Position numbers and translations under genes: made by a program. Shown one piece after another: positions 26,095 to 37,100 of a stretch of 41,411 nt of DNA (position 1 is its first letter; every line of letters starts with the position of its first letter). Below the pieces are notes generated by a model. It saw only the letters and a program-made list of their open reading frames with translations, had not been told where the DNA came from and made no database searches. The stretch is from contig CAJUPL010000016.1 in assembly GCA_910588435.1 (NCBI GenBank), forward strand, positions 1 to 41,411, given 5' to 3'. This stretch comes from an uncultured Eggerthellaceae bacterium (GTDB lineage Bacteria > Actinomycetota > Coriobacteriia > Coriobacteriales > Eggerthellaceae).

Positions 26095-26805
26095 TCATGG
26101 CAAGAGAAGCTGGATGTCCTCGTCTGTCAGCTCACGCCAGGCGCCTTCGGGGATGCCATCAAGGGTGAGGTTGCCTATGGCCACCCTTTGAAGCGATATC
26201 ACAGGATGCCCAAGCGCCTCCATCATGCGCCGCACCTGCCTGTTGCGCCCCTCATGTATCTTGAGCTCCACCACAGATGCCCTGCCAGCTGATAAGAGCC
26301 TTGCCTGCGCTGGAGACGTCATGCCGTCTTTCAGCATGACGCCCTCTTCAAGCCTCTTGATGTCATCTTCGCTCACGCATCCTTTGACGCGAGCCACGTA
26401 TGTCTTCATGACCTCGTGAGACGGATGCGCAAGCCTATTGCCAAGCTCACCATCTGTCGTGAACAAGAGCAGGCCGCTGGTGTCAGCATCCAGTCTCCCA
26501 ACATGGAAGAGGGAGGGATGGGCATCCATGGGAAGGAGCTCAGATGCGCACTTCCTGCTACGGCCATCCTTCATTGCGCTCACGTATCCCACAGGCTTGT
26601 TCAAAGCGATGACCACATGCTTGTCTGGGACAGAGACGAGCTCCCCGTCGAAGGCCACCTCATCGCGCGCCAGATCAGCCTTCTCCCCCAGCTTCGCCAC
26701 TTTGCCATTCACAGTGACGCGGCCGCTCTCTATCAGCTCCTCAGACGCCCTGCGCGATGCGATCCCGGCACGAGCCAAGATCTTCTGAAGGCGCTCCTCA
26801 CTCAT
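26095..26805 (-). CDS. rluB: Ribosomal large-subunit pseudouridine synthase, RluB/RsuA type
   Basis: RluB/RsuA-type enzymes isomerise specific uridines in rRNA. The 236-residue protein has an N-terminal S4 RNA-binding domain (RLQKILARAGIASRRASEELI...) and the catalytic motif GRLDADTSGLLLFTTDGELGNRLAHP with the active-site Asp. The C-terminal EGRNRQVRRMMEALGHPV is also typical. It starts inside the scpB stop (ATGAGTGA), so translation is coupled. The scpA-scpB-rluB order is a well-known Gram-positive arrangement. Confidence 0.95.
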   Translation of the reverse strand: MSEERLQKILARAGIASRRASEELIESGRVTVNGKVAKLGEKADLARDEVAFDGELVSVPDKHVVIALNKPVGYVSAMKDGRSRKCASELLPMDAHPSLFHVGRLDADTSGLLLFTTDGELGNRLAHPSHEVMKTYVARVKGCVSEDDIKRLEEGVMLKDGMTSPAQARLLSAGRASVVELKIHEGRNRQVRRMMEALGHPVISLQRVAIGNLTLDGIPEGAWRELTDEDIQLLLP

Positions 26806-27625
26806 CGTCGGTATCGAACTTGAGGACGCTGAAGTCTATCTTCTCCACCACATCAGCCGTAGAAGCAAGGGCATCCTGCATCATCTTGCGAAGGGGGTCC
26901 ACCTCAGCGGATCTGGTCAAGGCATCAGCAGCGTCCTCTGCCGCTATCTGCGCATCAGCTGCAACCATCCCAGCTATCGCAGCTTCCGCATCATCGTCAT
27001 AGAGCATCTGCTCAGCCAAGTCCTTGGCCTCATCATCCGTGAGGGAGATCTCTTCCCTGGTTGCAGACAGGCGCTCGCGTATCAAGCGCTCCGTCTCCTC
27101 ATCAGGAGCGAATTCCGCAAGATCCGTCAGATCATCTATGCTCTTCAAACCAAAAGCATCAAGGAAGGCGCGTGTGGTCCCGTAGAGGATGGGGTTCCCT
27201 GGCGCATCAGAGGTTCCCGCTTCCCTGACCAGCCCCTTCTCTATGAGAGAGCTCACAGAAGAGTCAGATGCAACGCCTCTGACAGATGATATCTGAGCCC
27301 GCGTCACAGGCTGCATGTATGCAACGATAGCCAGCGTCTCCATTGCGGCTTGAGAGAGCTTCCTAGAATCCCATGACCTTATGCATCGCTCTATGAGCCC
27401 ATGATGCTCAGGATGCGTGACCAGCTGCCAACCACTAGCCACTTGCCGAAGCTGTATCCCGCATTCCTTCTGCTGGCGCTCAGCTGCCATGCCCTCCAGC
27501 AAGCGCTGCGCATCTGAAGGTTGGATCTCCAGCATCTGCGCAAGATCCTTGGCAGGAACAGGGTCTGCGCTCACGAACAGGATGGCCTCCAAGGCAGATT
27601 CAAGATAGGCTTGCTCAGTATCCAA
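26798..27625 (-). CDS. scpB: Segregation and condensation protein B
   Basis: ScpB is a winged-helix partner of ScpA and SMC in bacterial condensin. The 275-residue protein has two winged-helix parts (LESALEAILFVSADPVPAKDLAQ...; KLSQAAMETLAIVAYMQPVTRAQI...VRGVASDSS) followed by an unusually long acidic, Ala-rich tail (about 190-275). I place the start at TTG 27,623-27,625, with AGGAGG 6 bases upstream; an ATG 15 bases earlier contains that ribosome-binding site and is less likely. It overlaps the end of scpA by 11 bases. Confidence 0.93.
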   Translation of the reverse strand: MDTEQAYLESALEAILFVSADPVPAKDLAQMLEIQPSDAQRLLEGMAAERQQKECGIQLRQVASGWQLVTHPEHHGLIERCIRSWDSRKLSQAAMETLAIVAYMQPVTRAQISSVRGVASDSSVSSLIEKGLVREAGTSDAPGNPILYGTTRAFLDAFGLKSIDDLTDLAEFAPDEETERLIRERLSATREEISLTDDEAKDLAEQMLYDDDAEAAIAGMVAADAQIAAEDAADALTRSAEVDPLRKMMQDALASTADVVEKIDFSVLKFDTDDE

Positions 27626-28394
27626 GAGATTCCTCCTCATCCAAGAAGAGCGACCCTGACCCTTCTATGTAGTTGATATCTATGTCGCCGAAGGCATCAG
27701 GCTGATCCAGCGTCACCATCTGGCGCTTGTATAGCTCAAGTATGGCCAAGAAGGTGACCACGATATGCTCAGGGCGAGCAGCGTCACGTATCAGCTCATG
27801 GAATGAGAGCCTCTTCTCTTCCATGATCTTGCTGTGTATGCCACGGACGTACGTCTCTACGGGAATGGGCTTGCTGGCTATGTGCTCGCTCTCCAAGAGG
27901 AAGACCTCGCGCCTGGCAATGAGCGCGCACGCGATCTCACCCAGCCCATCCAAGGTGGCGCCCTTCAAGAGGTCCGGCATGACGTCTGAGAACTCCAGCC
28001 CAGGTCCGAACTGGCGCGCGTGCATGCGCCCTTCAGACGTGAAGCGCGAATGCATCTCATCGGATGCGCTCTTGAACTGCTTGTAGGCGATCAGCTTCTG
28101 GGCCAGCACCTCACGCGCAGCATCAGGCGCCAAGCCTTCCACGTCATCATCCAGCTCCACTTCCGGCTTGGGCAGCAGAGCGCGTGCCTTCAGCTCTAGC
28201 AAGGTTGAGGCCACGAGCAAGAAGTCAGACGCAATATCAAGATCCAGCATCCTCATTCGAGATACCTCTGCAAGGTATTGGTCAGCTATCTCTGAGATGG
28301 AGATGGCGCCGATATCCACGCGCTTCTTGCTGACCAGGTACAGCAGAAGATCGAACGGCCCTTCGAAGGCCTCTGTCCTAACCTTGTAAGCCAT
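27615..28394 (-). CDS. scpA: Segregation and condensation protein A
   Basis: ScpA is the kleisin subunit that bridges the SMC heads. The 259-residue protein starts with the family hallmark FEGPFDLLLYLVSKKRVDIGAISISEIADQYL and DFLLVASTLLELKARALLP, and ends with a winged-helix region (VTFLAILELYKRQMVTLDQ). It starts 9 bases after the M50 protease stop codon. Confidence 0.95.
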   Translation of the reverse strand: MAYKVRTEAFEGPFDLLLYLVSKKRVDIGAISISEIADQYLAEVSRMRMLDLDIASDFLLVASTLLELKARALLPKPEVELDDDVEGLAPDAAREVLAQKLIAYKQFKSASDEMHSRFTSEGRMHARQFGPGLEFSDVMPDLLKGATLDGLGEIACALIARREVFLLESEHIASKPIPVETYVRGIHSKIMEEKRLSFHELIRDAARPEHIVVTFLAILELYKRQMVTLDQPDAFGDIDINYIEGSGSLFLDEEESLGY

Positions 28395-28403
28395 GCATCA
28401 TCC

Positions 28404-29081
28404 TCAAGATATCCTGATGGGGAATATGGCGTTCGCAAGATTCCCAGCTGTCACGTCAAGGTACCAAGAGAACGGGTTGAAGTGGATGAGATACGGCAGC
28501 GCTATGACCACGATCATGAAGATGGGAAAAGCGTAGTGCTGTATGGAATACCACTTGGGCAGCATCTTCTCAGGTATCAACAGCGCGATGATGGAAGAGC
28601 CGTCGAGCGGCGGGATGGGTATCAGGTTGAAGAACATCAGATACAGGTTTATCAAGACGAACGTGGCGAAGAAGAGCATCACGTAGTAGCCACCCTGCCC
28701 CATCAAGAGGTTGGGAGATGCGTGATATATGACCTGCGCGATGCCAGCCCCTATGAGCGCCATCACCAGATTGGACGCTGGCCCTGCAAGGCCGGTGATG
28801 GCATCGCCCTTTCGCGGATCCTTGAAGTAGCTTGGGTTGTATGGAACCGGCTTCGCATAGCCGAAGATGGGCATGTGCATCACCATCAGAAGGAGAGGCA
28901 ATATCACGGTGCCGAATGGATCTATATGCTTCAGCGGGTTCAATGATAGCCTGCCCGAGCGCTTGGCCGTTGGGTCTCCCAGCTTGTACGCCGCGAACCC
29001 ATGGCTCACCTCATGCACCGTGAGCGCCACAACGAAGCTCACGATGGCGAACGCGTAATATGCAATGTCATCTGCGCTCAT
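28404..29081 (-). CDS. Site-2-protease-type membrane zinc peptidase (M50)
   Basis: M50 peptidases cleave within or near membranes. The 225-residue product has HEVSH (His23, Glu24, His27) inside its first hydrophobic segment and the third ligand Asp160 in NLIPIPPLDGS, with about five hydrophobic segments. It is the short form without PDZ or CBS domains (YwhC/Rip3-like core), whose substrates are not known. It overlaps the ABC-F gene by 4 bases (ATGA). Genes of this type next to scpA-scpB are common in Gram-positive bacteria. Confidence 0.92.
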   Translation of the reverse strand: MSADDIAYYAFAIVSFVVALTVHEVSHGFAAYKLGDPTAKRSGRLSLNPLKHIDPFGTVILPLLLMVMHMPIFGYAKPVPYNPSYFKDPRKGDAITGLAGPASNLVMALIGAGIAQVIYHASPNLLMGQGGYYVMLFFATFVLINLYLMFFNLIPIPPLDGSSIIALLIPEKMLPKWYSIQHYAFPIFMIVVIALPYLIHFNPFSWYLDVTAGNLANAIFPIRIS

Positions 29082-31078
29082 GCGCCAACCTCCGAAAGCT
29101 TCTGCTCCAGCTCCTCTGTGAGCTCAAGCCAGCTCATCTCATCCTCTTCCATGCGGGCTTTTAACGTCCCGTGCTCCTTGATGATATCCGTAGCAGCGTC
29201 TTCTTTGATGTAGAAGTCAGGGTCTGACATAAGCTCCAATATCTCTTCCATCCGGGAAGAATCCTTGGCCATGCGCTCTTCCAGCTTCTCTATCCTGCGG
29301 CGGATGTCCTTCGTTGCTTGGCTCTTCTTCTGCCTGGCTTCCGCTTCTGCGCGCTTCTGCTCACGGGTCTTCTTGCCGCTCTGAGGCGCATCCCCTCCTC
29401 TGTGAGACACGCGCGTGATATGCGTCTTGCCGTCAGTCTTCTGCGAAGGAGCCTCATCATCAGAAACCGCATCTTGGGCCTCTTGCTCTGATTTGAACAG
29501 GTAGTAGTCCCAGCCGCCAGGGTAATCAGTGACCTTGCCGTCTTTGACCTCCACTATCCTGTTCGCCACGCTCTCTATCAGATGCCTGTCATGCGTGATC
29601 AAGAGGATGGTGCCTTCGAATGCCTTCAGCGCCTGCTCCAGGATGTCTGCGCTTGAGATGTCCAAATGGTTCGTTGGCTCGTCAAGGCAAAGCAGCGGGC
29701 TTGGAGCCACCAGCATCTTGGCAAGCGCCAAGCGGCTCTTCTCCCCGCCTGACAGCACGGATACGCGCTTCTCAACGTCATCGCCCTTGAAGAGGAATGC
29801 GCCAAGGAGGCTGCGCACTTGCGATATGGACCAGCCAGAAGCTGTTTGGTCCAGCTCTTGGAAGACGGTGTTGGTGCTGGTGAGCTCATCAAGCTGATGC
29901 TGTGCATAGTACGTTAGGCTCACGTGCTCGCCATAGGTGATGCTGCCAGAGTCTGGCGCAAGCACGCCAGCCACCATCTTCAGAAGCGTTGACTTGCCGG
30001 CACCATTCGGACCCACCAGAGCAACCTTGTCACCGCGGTAGAGCTTGAGGTCTATCCCGCTGTACACTTCCTTGCCGTCGAAGGATTTGGACACATCAGA
30101 TACGCGCACCACCTCATCTCCTGTGCGCGGCGGTTGCACGAAGTTGAAGTGGATGGACTTCTTCTCCTCAGGTATCTCCACGAGCTCAGACTTCAGCTTC
30201 TCCAGCTTTCCCAACCTGTCTTGAGCCTGCTTGGCCTTGGATGCCTTGTACCTGAACCTCTCGACGAAGGCCTCTAGCTTCTTCATCTCCTCTAGCTGAG
30301 AGGCACGCTCTTCGCGAAGGCGCTGGATCTTCTCTTCACGAGCCTTGAGGTATTGAGAGTAGTTCCCCTTGTACAGGTCAAGTCCGCCGTTGCCTAGCTC
30401 AGCCACGGTTGACACCATGTTGTCCATGAAGGCCCTGTCATGACTGACCACTATCACAGTGCCCTCATACGCACGAAGGAACCCTTCAAGCCATCTGACG
30501 GACTCAAGGTCAAGATGATTGGTGGGCTCATCCAGCAGCAGCACCTCGGGGTTTCGCACCAGGAGCTTCGCAAGCGCTATGCGCATCTGCCATCCACCTG
30601 AGAACTCAGACGTGTGACGCTTGAGGTCTTCCTCCTTGAAGCCGATGCCGAAGAGCACTGACTTCACCTTCGCCTCTAGCGTGTATCCGCCCATCATCTC
30701 GTATGCATCGCGAACGCGCCCAAGCTCTGCAAGCTGCGCCTCGGTTGGGTCTTGTCCCAAACCTGCTTCAAGCGCTGCTAGCCGCTGCTCAGCCTCTAGG
30801 ATCTCAGTTTGAGATGAGATGACCTCTTCGAAGATGGGCCTGTCATCCATCTCTATGGCCTCTTGCTCCAGATACCCCACACGGGCGCCCTTCGCAAGGA
30901 CGATGCTGCCAGAATCCGCATCCTCCTCGCCAGAGATGATGTTCAGCATGGTGGTCTTGCCAGCGCCATTCGGGCCCACCAATGCAAGGCGGTCATTAGC
31001 CTCAAGGCGGAACGAGACATCAGCGAATAGCTGCCTGCCACCGAATGACTTGGATATATGCTCAGCTTGCAAGATCAT
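29078..31078 (-). CDS. ABC-F family ATPase (translation factor type)
   Basis: ABC-F proteins have two ATPase domains, no membrane segments, and mostly act on ribosomes. The 666-residue protein has Walker A GPNGAGKTT (near 36) and GPNGAGKST (near 350), signature motifs FSGGWQMR and LSGGEKSR, two LLDEPTNHLD/CLDEPTNHLD Walker B stretches, the interdomain linker with coiled coil (KAREEKIQRLREERASQ...) and a long charged C-terminal coiled coil (about 560-665). The C-terminal extension resembles the YdiF/Uup group. No ribosome-binding site precedes the ATG; a TAGAAT 10 bases upstream suggests a leaderless message. Confidence 0.92.
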   Translation of the reverse strand: MILQAEHISKSFGGRQLFADVSFRLEANDRLALVGPNGAGKTTMLNIISGEEDADSGSIVLAKGARVGYLEQEAIEMDDRPIFEEVISSQTEILEAEQRLAALEAGLGQDPTEAQLAELGRVRDAYEMMGGYTLEAKVKSVLFGIGFKEEDLKRHTSEFSGGWQMRIALAKLLVRNPEVLLLDEPTNHLDLESVRWLEGFLRAYEGTVIVVSHDRAFMDNMVSTVAELGNGGLDLYKGNYSQYLKAREEKIQRLREERASQLEEMKKLEAFVERFRYKASKAKQAQDRLGKLEKLKSELVEIPEEKKSIHFNFVQPPRTGDEVVRVSDVSKSFDGKEVYSGIDLKLYRGDKVALVGPNGAGKSTLLKMVAGVLAPDSGSITYGEHVSLTYYAQHQLDELTSTNTVFQELDQTASGWSISQVRSLLGAFLFKGDDVEKRVSVLSGGEKSRLALAKMLVAPSPLLCLDEPTNHLDISSADILEQALKAFEGTILLITHDRHLIESVANRIVEVKDGKVTDYPGGWDYYLFKSEQEAQDAVSDDEAPSQKTDGKTHITRVSHRGGDAPQSGKKTREQKRAEAEARQKKSQATKDIRRRIEKLEERMAKDSSRMEEILELMSDPDFYIKEDAATDIIKEHGTLKARMEEDEMSWLELTEELEQKLSEVGA

Positions 31079-31088
31079 GAACTAGGGA

Positions 31089-31094
31089 TTCTAC
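31089..31094 (-). promoter_or_regulatory. Possible -10 of the ABC-F to LOG cluster
   Basis: TAGAAT on the minus strand lies 10 bases upstream of the ABC-F ATG at 31,078, predicting a start within a few bases of the codon. The -35 region (GGCATG at 17 bases) is poor. It is the only -10-like element in the 80-base spacer after the giant surface-protein gene. Confidence 0.35.
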
Positions 31095-31104
31095 AACACA
31101 GACC

Positions 31105-31137
31105 CGAGAGCATGCCTGAGATGGCCATGCCCTCGGT
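31105..31137 (-). terminator. Hairpin after the giant surface-protein gene
   Basis: Eleven-base arms (31,105-31,115 with 31,127-31,137, one G-T wobble) form a GC-rich hairpin 21 bases after the stop codon of the giant gene. There is no following T run on the minus strand, so it may be a weak terminator or a 3'-end stabiliser. Confidence 0.4.
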
Positions 31138-31158
31138 CACGGTCAGTGGATGGTCAGG

Positions 31159-34100
31159 CTACCTTTGGGACTTGCGCCTTGCGAATGCGCTCAAGGCGAA
31201 AGCGATGACGATCAAGCAGCCAAGGGATGCCAGCCAGCCAAAGAGGGGATCTCCCGTCTGAGCCAGTTCCTGTCCGGAGCCTCGCCCAGATGCGCCGCCG
31301 CCTGAGCCACCAGAGCCCGAGCCGCCTTGCGTGCCGCCTCCATTGTCACCACCATTACCGTCGCCTTCATCACCGGCCCCAACACCGTCGCTTCCTCCAT
31401 CACCGCCGATGTTGCCATCGTCTCCACCTGCGTTCCCGCCATCACCATCATCTCCGCCATCGCCATCTGTGACGGGCGGCTTGGGGGCAGGAGGCTCTAT
31501 TGGATCCTCATCGATAGGGATCACCTCAAGCGTCAGGGTCCTCTCGGCAGGGATGGGAATATCTCGCCTGAGCACCACATCCCAGATATCGCTCTCTTCT
31601 GTTTGAGACTCAGTCAGACCTACAAGGTCTGTCAACCAGAAGAGCATGGAGCGCCCGCGCTTCGTGATGGACTTCACATACACGCCCTCAGGGGTTCGTA
31701 TGTTGAAATCTGCCTCAGACGTTGGCATCTTGGAGCGGAGAACTCTCATCTGCGCATAGTCATCATCCAACCAAGAGAGCTCAGCGTGTCCGAAGCCATT
31801 CAAGCTGACCTCTTCTATGATGAGGCTGGTCCCGTCATCGGGGCCAGGGTCTGGATCCAATGACTCATCATCCCAGATGGCGATGAATGACCTGTCTCCT
31901 ATGCTGCCAGAGTTGATGACCCTGACCATGAGCCCGCTTGAGGCGTCTCTCCAACCCACAAGCGATGCGCTCTCATGCACGACATCATCTGCGCTTGGGA
32001 GCTGCGTGTCTCGAGAATCAACGGTATAGCTTGAAGGAGGTTCGAAGCCTTCCGTCCACTCACCAAGCCCTAGCGCAAATGAAATGGAGTATTCCACTGC
32101 ATCCCAATCTGCATAGAGGTCAAGATACTTGACGTCCAGGCCCACGCTGGCATATGGACCGTCAGTGCACGCTTCATCCAGATACCAGCCAGCGAATGCA
32201 TATCCCCTCTTCTGCACATCATCAGCAGAGGGAAGGATGACCTCATCACCTGTCTGGAAACCATCCACCCCTACCTCATAGATGGTCTTCACATCGGGTG
32301 AGAGGGTGCCCCCATCCACGTGATAGGAGATGATGCATGCATCCCCCACCCACTTGGCAAAGAGCTGCACATCTTCGAACCCTTCGGCCGCTATGTCAGT
32401 GATGGGGCCATCCGTGAGCTCCTCATCCATGAACCATCCGGCGAATGTATGATCCTCCCATACCATGACGTCACCATCAGGAAGGCGCAGCGTCGTCCCA
32501 GTGGTGTGTTCCTCATAGGCGCTGAGATCGATCTCAGGAGCGGCATCACCATTGCCATCATGTCCAAGATCGAAGGAGACGCGATACGTCTTAGGCTCCC
32601 ACTTCGCCCAATAGTGGCGCTCTCCAACATCTGTAGCCTGGATATGAGTGACAGGAGAACCGGTCATAGCCCTGTTGTCATACCAGCCTTCGAACGAGTA
32701 ACCCGCACGTTGCACCTCTGGAAGCTCTATCTGGGTGCCATACTCATGCTGGGTCACATCCTCTTGGCCTTCTGCAAGCTCACCGCCGCCAAGGTTCAAC
32801 GTGACAGGATAGGTGTTCACCCTCCAGCATGCGTACAGCGTCACTGGCTCTATGGATCCAGCTGGTATCTCAGTGATGGGGCCTTCCGTGCACTCAGGGT
32901 CCTTGAACCAGCCCATGAACGTGTGCCCCTCACGGCTGATGGCCTCAGCACCTGGGATCAGCAACGCCTCTTCGTTGTTGTACTCAGTGGGCACGTCGAA
33001 TCCATCTGCCCAGACCCCACCGTCAACCTGGAACGTAAGCGGGAAGATGACGGCGTTGGGATCGAACTCGTTCACCACCACATCGCTTGAAAGAGATGCG
33101 AACGCATGCGCAGTGCTGGGCGTCCTCACCTCATATGTGCCTGGAGACACTTTGGTCACTGCCTCGGTAAGGGGCATCCATGCAGCTTCTTCTGCACCCT
33201 CTTCCGCCTTCAGGCGATACTCAAGGGCAGGCAAAGCTCCTGATGCATCAGTTGCTGTCACGCGTATGGAGCCGATTCCCTTCGAGTTCGCACGCACACC
33301 AGAGATGTTCCTTGCATGAGGGTTCTCAATCCTTGCGGGGAGCTGGATCGTCTTGCTGTAAGACGCATATTTGCCTGACTTCGACTTATCGCGCGAGAGC
33401 GTGATGCTGCGGTAGCCCTTCTCCCTCACCTCGTCGGTGACGAAGCGCTCGTCGTCGATGATCTCTCCCACAGGCACGTATCCATCGGTATTCATGCAAC
33501 TTGTGAAATAGAGCACGGGTTGATTTCCGCTGATCTCAACCCACGCGCCTTGCTCGTAGAAGGTGTTGTTCGGATTCAGGTTGTAAACCGGCAAGCCCTT
33601 CAAAATGGTATAGAAGTCCTTGATGTCGGTGCCCTTGAACGTCACGCTCTCATTCAGGTAGTCGATGGCGATGTCGAGGTCGTACTCGTAGAAGCTACGG
33701 TCCAGAACGGCTAACACCGGAAAGCCATGCTGCATAGTGACGCCGAAGTCCCAGATGCTGTCGTCGAACCCGAGCGCCGTGTAGAAGTCCTTGTTGTTGC
33801 GCAGATCGGGAACGTCTTCCGCAAACTCGATAGCAGCGCCGCTGTTGTCGCACGCCACGGCATCGCCCGTGCGCACCCAACCGACGTCGGCCCCCTCAAC
33901 GCCCGAAAGCGTGTACCCATAGGCCTGCGACGCATTCTCGTAGCAGTTCTTCATGGTGCCCGCCAGCGCCTCGACCTTCGTCAGGCGCCCGGAGGCGTTC
34001 GCCTGCGTAGTGCCCGGCGAACCTAGGCCGATGCAGCTGGAGATCCTCATGGCATTCACGTTCGGGCTCTCCACATCGCCGAACAGCACGCCGATGTTGT

Positions 34101-37100
34101 TGCCGTTGCCGTTGTTGCGAACGATGTTCACGTTCGAGATGCATCGGTCGAAACGCGACGACTTGTTGATGGCTCCCACCAACCCGCCGACGTAGGGGCT
34201 GTTAGTGGTCAGCGTCCCATGCGCATAGATGTCGGAGAAATCGCTGTTCGACGCTCGCCCGGTGATGAAGCCGGCATAGCACCCGTTGCTTCCGACGCCT
34301 ATGGTGCCTCTGTTCACCTGAATGCGTGAGAATTGCGAGCCTGCCTCCGAGCCGCCGTTCGTGGTGTCGGCCTTGATCAGGCCGTCGTTGCCCACCACGA
34401 AGGCCACGCGGTACTTGCCCTGCACCTTCACGTTCTCGAACTTCAGGTTCCAGAACTTGCCCTTGTGCGCCTGCGCCGCTACGATGGCAACGCCGTCGCC
34501 GCTGTTGGCGTTCTGCAGGTTGTCGCAGTCCTTGAACGTGACGTTGTGGAAGTCTATGAACGCAACGCGGTCGAAGAGCGACACCCCGTGCAGGCCAGTG
34601 ATGGTATGTCCGTCGCTGTGGAATTCCTTGTACTGCCCAGCCGTGCCGACGATGGGCTCGGTGATGACCGACAGCTTCTTCTGATCGCCTGCGGCAGCGT
34701 TCTGCGCCGACCAGTCCGAGAAGTCTAGATCGTTCATCAGCGTGAACACGTTGATGCCCTGCGCCGAAACCTCAGGGATCTCCAGAAGGTCGTCCACCGT
34801 ATATATCTTGTGGGAATAGACGTCGTAGCTGATGTTCTCCCATTCGCTGTTGGTGGCCGCGAGGGACGGCCGCATGACCACGCCGCCCGCAATGGTCAGG
34901 TCTTTGATGTAGGCCTGTTTCATATTGTTGAATACGTACGGCAAAAGCTCGTTCTCGGCGAAGATCTTGTGTCCTTGGCCGTCCAGCTTGCCACAGAAGA
35001 CGCCGTCGATCAGCGCCCCTGAGAGCTCAATGCCGGTGCCGCTGGCGTCTATGTCATTCGCCAGCGCGTAGTTGCCGTACGGGTTCTCGGCGATGGCCTG
35101 CAGCTCGGCCAGGTTGTGAATGTAGGTGACCGGGGCCTGGTTCTCGTAGATGCCGTTGCGGAAGTCGTCGGTAACGCGCTTCATCATGTAGTACATCCGC
35201 CAACGCAGATTGCTCATCTGGCTCAGATTGCGGTCTGCCTTGCTGGCGTCTGTCTTCAAGGCAGCTTCGAACTTGTCCACCAGCGCATCGAAGCTGACAT
35301 ACCCTAGCTGGTCCTTCTTCGCCTCTATCTCATCCCATGCCTGCATCTGCCATTGCTTGAATGAGTCGCATCCCGTGATGGCCTTGAGCTTAGCGAGGTC
35401 ACCGCCGCCTGTGCGTCCGAAGTTGGCCCAGGCATCGTATCCCTCGCGGCCGAGGATCTGATACATCAACAGCTTGAATCCGCGAGAATCAGCGCGGTTG
35501 CCGTTGTTGTGTATCGGGAACCACCAGACCCCCGCCAAGCTATCAGCCACATAGTTCGCTTGCAACCATGTGGTCTTCCCCGTGACTCCAGGCTTCAAGA
35601 CTATCTGGTTGTCATACACGTCTTCAGGCGTTTCGAACTTCTTAGAGCCATCATTGAATACAGAGGCATTCGTGGTCATGGTGGCGGTGGTGCCATCGTA
35701 TTCGGCAAGGACGGTCTGGCGGTTGCACAACACGACAGCCGTGGCGCCGGTGTCCAGCGCGCTGTTGCCGTTGTGCCCGTCGAACCGAAGCTGGGTTGCC
35801 ACTGCATTCTGCTCGTCTTTGTCCAGTCGCAAGAACGCCTGCAACGCTGCGTAGTCGAGCACGTCCAGCGTCTCGTACATCTTGGCGTAGTAGTCGTTCA
35901 AGTTGGCCTTCGTCATCACTCGCTCACGAGTGAGGTTGGCAGCCACATCAGCTGATTTGGCGTGCTCCCAGCTCAGATTCATGATGTAGTTCTGGGCACC
36001 ATATGACTGCGTCAATAAGCCATCTGTATAATCCTCAGTGCCTGCTCGGCGGTCTCCTCCAAGGAACACGTCATTATCAAGGGCATGCGCCATCTCGTGC
36101 GAGAGCGCATATTCCCAACCTGAGACATTCAACGCCTTCCCAAAGAAGAAGATCCTCTTGTTCTGGAGCGAGATGTTCACCGTCATGGCCAGGGCGCCCG
36201 TGGAGTTCCCGTTGTAGATCGCGATGCCTTCCGTGAACTTCTTGTGATACGCGTCTTGCGTGACCGTCTTGCCCCAGAGGCCTTCGCGCTCCAAATAGGA
36301 TCTGCCTCCGCTGTCGAATGTGGACGCTAGCTGGTCGAAGCTCTCCACGCACACCGCATTCACGCGGGAGATCCCCACGATGGACGCAACGTTCACGGCA
36401 TAGCGAGCAGCCGGCTCGAATCGCGCCGTCAGCTTGCTCTTGAACGCATTCTGGCGGTCTTCAGTCATCTCGTAGCTGTTGTAGTACAGGCCCACGGGCC
36501 CGGTGAACAGCATCATGGACGTGGAAGCGAAGTATTGGCAGCCGGGCTCAAGCGTCAGCCAGTACAGGATCTGGTTCGGGAACCGCTTCGCCTGGTCCCA
36601 GCCTCGCCATACCAGCTGGTTGTTGTCGGAAATGCCCTCAACCTTAGGAGGCTCGTATTCCCAGAAGTAGGCGATGGTCCTCATGTAGTCGGCGAACCAG
36701 TTGGCCATGCTTCCGTAGTCGGTGGTACGCGTCACTATGCGCTCTACCAAGGTCACAGGGCTAGCCGTCCCTGTGTAGCGGGACAACATGGCAGGAAATG
36801 CGTTCTCCTGAAGGTTCTGAACGTAGGAAAGGCTGAGCATCACTGTCGAGGTGACAGACGCTGTCATGTTGATGAGCGAACAGCCGCCGGCTATCACGCT
36901 ACCTCGGAAGGCGGTGGCCAAGAACAGGTCCGCGTCCTTGCGCGCGCCCAGCTCTTCGCTGCCGCCGACGTCGAATGACATCACCGTCTCGTAGTACGAG
37001 TACAGGAACAGCAGGTTGAACAGCTTGATCTCCGTCGCTTGAGGATTCTTCCAATCGTCTGTTGGCGTGTCCGCCTTCGCCGTATCGATGATGTTGCTCC

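Noticed and set aside
31290..31470. Tandem repeat array in the Gly/Asp-rich coding segment
   Set aside because: The low-complexity codons encode an ordinary wall-spanning linker before a sorting signal, with no strict repeat unit.
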